NCBI GenBank assembly: GCA_022606425.2
Contig: JAHDVF020000938.1
Coordinates: forward strand, 310,001-374,000
Source: Lepidostoma basale
Lineage: Eukaryota; Arthropoda; Insecta; Trichoptera; Lepidostomatidae
DNA: 64,000 nucleotides
Direction of reading: 5' to 3'
Positions 61,796 through 64,000 of this stretch are shown here, one piece after another. Numbering within the stretch: the stretch's first letter is position 1; each line of letters starts with the position of its first letter. The position numbers and the translations under genes are program-made. The notes beneath the pieces were generated by a model. The model ran no database searches. It had not been told where the DNA came from and was given only the letters and a program-made list of their open reading frames with translations.

Positions 61796-62045
61796 GTTAT
61801 GTTTCGAAGGTGACCTCCATCTTCAAGTAGTGTAGGTATATAACTGAGAGATATAAGTTACATACTTACGTATACACCTGAAGATGAACAAAAAATTAAT
61901 AACATTTATATTGCAGAAACAACGAGACAAGAGTATCTGATATTGAAATAATAAAATTTCAATAAAAAAAATTGTTGTATTTTTAGTGATCGTATAGTGA
62001 TGAAAGATAACAACCGTTCGAAACATACATATTGAGAAAACTGAA
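61796..62045. repeat. Hammerhead-like palindrome, unnamed family
   Basis: The minus strand at 61834-61800 reads TTGAAGATGGAGGTCACCTT, CGAAACAT: altered core, stem GGAGG/CCTTC, GAAAC. CTGAAGATGAACAAAAAATT at 61880 and ACCGTTCGAAACATACATAT at 62015 look like halves of a second unit split by AT-rich DNA. Confidence 0.4.
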
Positions 62046-62074
62046 TAAATAATTGAATTATTATATACTTTTTT

Positions 62075-62315
62075 TATGATAACTAACTTATCATCAGGCT
62101 CGCATCATCTAACGTATCATCTCTCCGAAGGGTAGGCAGAAAGAATGGACCGCCACAATGTTCTTGTGGCCGCATTCGAAGTTGGAAAAACCGACGAGCG
62201 GTCATGTTAATATATATTTATGTAGAGGAAAAAAGAGAGGTATGTCACGACAAAACAGAATTGCAGTGTATTCTCTCTACCTACCCCTTCAGTTAAACGG
62301 CGTGAGGGTTAGTTA
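62075..62315. pseudogene. Two LINE-A ends head to head
   Basis: 62100-62165 is a minus-strand terminus (GTATCATCTCTCCGAAGGGT, AGGCAGAAAGAATGGACCGC). 62163-62310 is a plus-strand A2-like terminus (TGTGGCCGCATTCGAAGTTG, TATGTAGAGGAAAAAAGAGA, CTACCCCTTCAGTTAAACGG, GTTAGTTAGTTA). They meet at about 62163. Confidence 0.7.
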
Positions 62316-62944
62316 GTTAATTTGTCATATTAAATAAACGTGTACTCGTACATGATTTAATGAACACAGGAAAAAATAATGTTTCGAAGTCATCAAACAT
62401 TTTCTTATTTTTCTTTAGTTTTCGTAGGTTTCAATAGTTACATGAAAATAATTGAAAACGGTAAATTTCTGAATTTATATTAATACAGGTACAATGCAAT
62501 AATAATAATAATAACCGTTATTTTAGGTTTTTAATCCATTTTAGTTCATATTTATTAAATTCCAATTTAAACAGCAATCGTGTGGCAATACACTGGCATA
62601 AAATTAAAACTGACAAAATTCTGAGTAAAGGAACAAAGCATCCATATTCATTTTAATTTTTTAATAAAACTTCCACAAAAGCATTTTAATAAAAATTCAA
62701 TGCGTTCAAAGCTTTCATTATGAAATGCATCCCGAATAATATTTGCACATCAGATTAAAAACCAGATAACGAAAATTTCCGAATGTACGAGAATTCGTTG
62801 AAAAATGTGAATTAATAAGTTAGAAAAACGTAAAAAATTGATAAGTTAGAAAAAAATATATCGTTAACAAAATATTTATTAATTTTTTTTTATTTGAATT
62901 TTAGCTTGGAAATATTTTCAGTAAAAAAAGCGCCTTTTATTTTG
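62316..62944. other. AT-rich unclassified sequence
   Basis: Nothing recognised besides an AATAATAATAATAA run near 62498. Confidence 0.3.
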
Positions 62945-63115
62945 ATTAATAAGTTGAGTCGAATTTTCTAGAAGCATTATTGTGTTTTAAGGGAGTGATA
63001 CGTACCGCCTTGCCTAGACATTTTCAAAAACATTTGACATGACACGTCCATAAAACTTCTGATTAATTTTATAAATATTAAACAGTTAACATGGAGATTA
63101 TTTAAATAATAGTAC
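62945..63115. repeat. HH-f palindrome, decayed
   Basis: TTTTCTAGAAGCATTATTGT, GGGAGTGATACGTACCGCCT, ACATTTGACATGACACGTCC, ATAAAACTTCTGATTAATTT. Both core halves are damaged. Confidence 0.5.
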
Positions 63116-63184
63116 AATATCTCTGGGACACAATATTCGATTGGGCCGAGATAATCAAACCGCAGAGCTAAAAATAAGAACTGG

Positions 63185-63660
63185 ACTAAGCTAGGCAGCT
63201 TTCGGAAACATGTGTTACATCCTTAAAAATCGGAAAATACCGATCAACCTGAAACGAAAAGTCTATAAAGCCTGCGTTCTACCAGTTGGTACTTATGGTC
63301 TTGAAACTGCTACATTGTCCAAAAAAAGTGCCGAGAAACTACGAGTGACCCAAAGAGCCATGGAAAGAGCCATGTTAGGAATAAGCCTAAGAGACAGAGT
63401 AAGAAACAATACGGTGAGAGAAAAAATCATCCACCGGGTGGCGACTCTAAAATGGCAATGGGCAGGTCACATAGCCAGAAGCTCAGATGAAAAGTGAACA
63501 AGAAAACTGCGGACTTGGAGACCGTGGACGGCAAAGAGAAGTGCAGGGCGACTACAACTACGGTGGAAGGATGAACTGAAGATACGCGTCGAAATAACCT
63601 GGATGCAGTCTGCACAGGACAGAGTGACATGGAAGCGAATGGACGAGGCCTTTTTCTGGA
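63185..63660 (+). pseudogene. LINE-D C-terminal copy
   Basis: The frame open at 63210-63497 has YILKNRKIPINLKRKVYKAC, VLPVGTYGLETATLSKKSAE, KLRVTQRAMERAMLGISLRD, RVRNNTVREKIIHRVATLKW, QWAGHIARSSDEK, then a stop and TWRPWTAKRSAGRLQLRWKD, ITWMQSAQDRVTWKRMDEAF. This follows the palm in a LINE very common in Lepidoptera. No tail is seen at the 3' end; TTTTTTTAATG follows. Related to 15.7 kb. Confidence 0.88.
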
Positions 63661-64000
63661 TTTTTTTTAATGTTAACAAATAACATTATTGATTTTTTTG
63701 AGATACTTTTAAACGACTTTTTATCGTCAATACGCAGTACGAGATCAATATTATTGAGCCTGAATTCAAGTAAAATTTTCAACTAAAAAATTCCAAAAGC
63801 AATCCGTATTACAGAGTATTATCGAGATTAGCTGTCTTGCACAACGTTCGATGTTTGAACATTTGAAACGCTGCGCTGGCTGGACACTGCGATGTAATTG
63901 AAAATAATTCGATTAGCCCTGTATTGGATTGACACGTGACATCAAAATACGACAAATCCACAGCGTACAACGAGCCGAATCACAATCGAATAAAATATAT
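63661..64000. other. Unique sequence at window edge
   Basis: 63830-63990 is less AT-rich and unmatched here. No gene recognised. Confidence 0.3.

Noticed and set aside
4078..63115. Reading the palindromic repeats as ordinary MITEs with long inverted repeats
   Set aside because: Not excluded, but the conserved box-stem-GAAAC-stem-C order over unrelated families is better explained by a ribozyme module; terminal motifs and duplications typical of transposase MITEs are not seen for them.

Overview
The window reads as AT-rich, repeat-saturated, non-coding nuclear DNA from an arthropod, most likely an insect and probably a moth or butterfly. The grounds are the many degraded LINE reverse-transcriptase C-termini of kinds common in lepidopteran assemblies, tRNA-derived SINEs, and one LINE tail made of the insect telomere motif TTAGG. 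The species call is inference. No complete host gene, rRNA, tRNA, CRISPR or bacterial-type operon is visible. One short candidate host exon lies near 41.2 kb.

Family names used here are mine. LINE-A is a TTAG/TTTG-tailed non-LTR element with about 30 copies, nearly all 5'-truncated. Subfamily A1 encodes a KLYVND/KVYVNG..GRPRKTWHDQIN C-terminus, A2 reads KLYTSSVSGKRSRGRPRK, and A3 has a TTTG tail. SINE-A is a short non-coding partner sharing the LINE-A 3' end. LINE-B, LINE-C, LINE-D, LINE-E and LINE-F are other non-LTR families, mostly with (GAA)n or (GAT)n tails. A jockey/CR1-like LINE is present as one ~1.55 kb copy and several 3' ends. SINE-1 and SINE-2 are tRNA-derived. REP-J is an unclassified repeat and MITE-K a terminal-inverted-repeat element. 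HH-a to HH-i are repeat families that each carry a hammerhead-ribozyme-like core.

Layout: 0-7 kb holds LINE-A copies (one with a YADD reverse-transcriptase core), LINE-E, SINE-1, an HH-f cluster and HH-a. 7-15 kb holds HH-d/HH-f palindromes, LINE-C, an HH-a palindrome, a degenerate tandem array split by MITE-K, and LINE-A. 15-28 kb holds LINE-D, a split HH-d, LINE-A2 with a segmental duplication, LINE-B, LINE-F, an 11-bp minisatellite, LINE-E and a 3 x 115 bp tandem repeat. 28-45 kb holds LINE-A, HH-c, HH-g, the nested jockey/CR1-like element, SINE-A, a TTAGG-tailed LINE-A, the candidate exon, LINE-B in HH-d, and a second MITE-K. 45-64 kb holds a LINE-A/LINE-E junction, a 4 x 190 bp array, direct tandem HH-e, the HH-i insertion with target-site duplication, HH-h, a long duplication around SINE-A, the best-preserved LINE-A C-terminus (57.4-58.0 kb), and LINE-D.

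The parts interact as a retrotransposition ecosystem. LINE-A probably supplies the machinery that copies SINE-A through their shared 3' hairpin. The hammerhead-like families recall the terminal repeats of Penelope-like elements or small retrozymes, but no Penelope-type protein is present here. Many insertions nest inside one another with visible target-site duplications, so a relative chronology can be read. GC-richer single-copy islands between repeats may be regulatory, but I cannot assign them.
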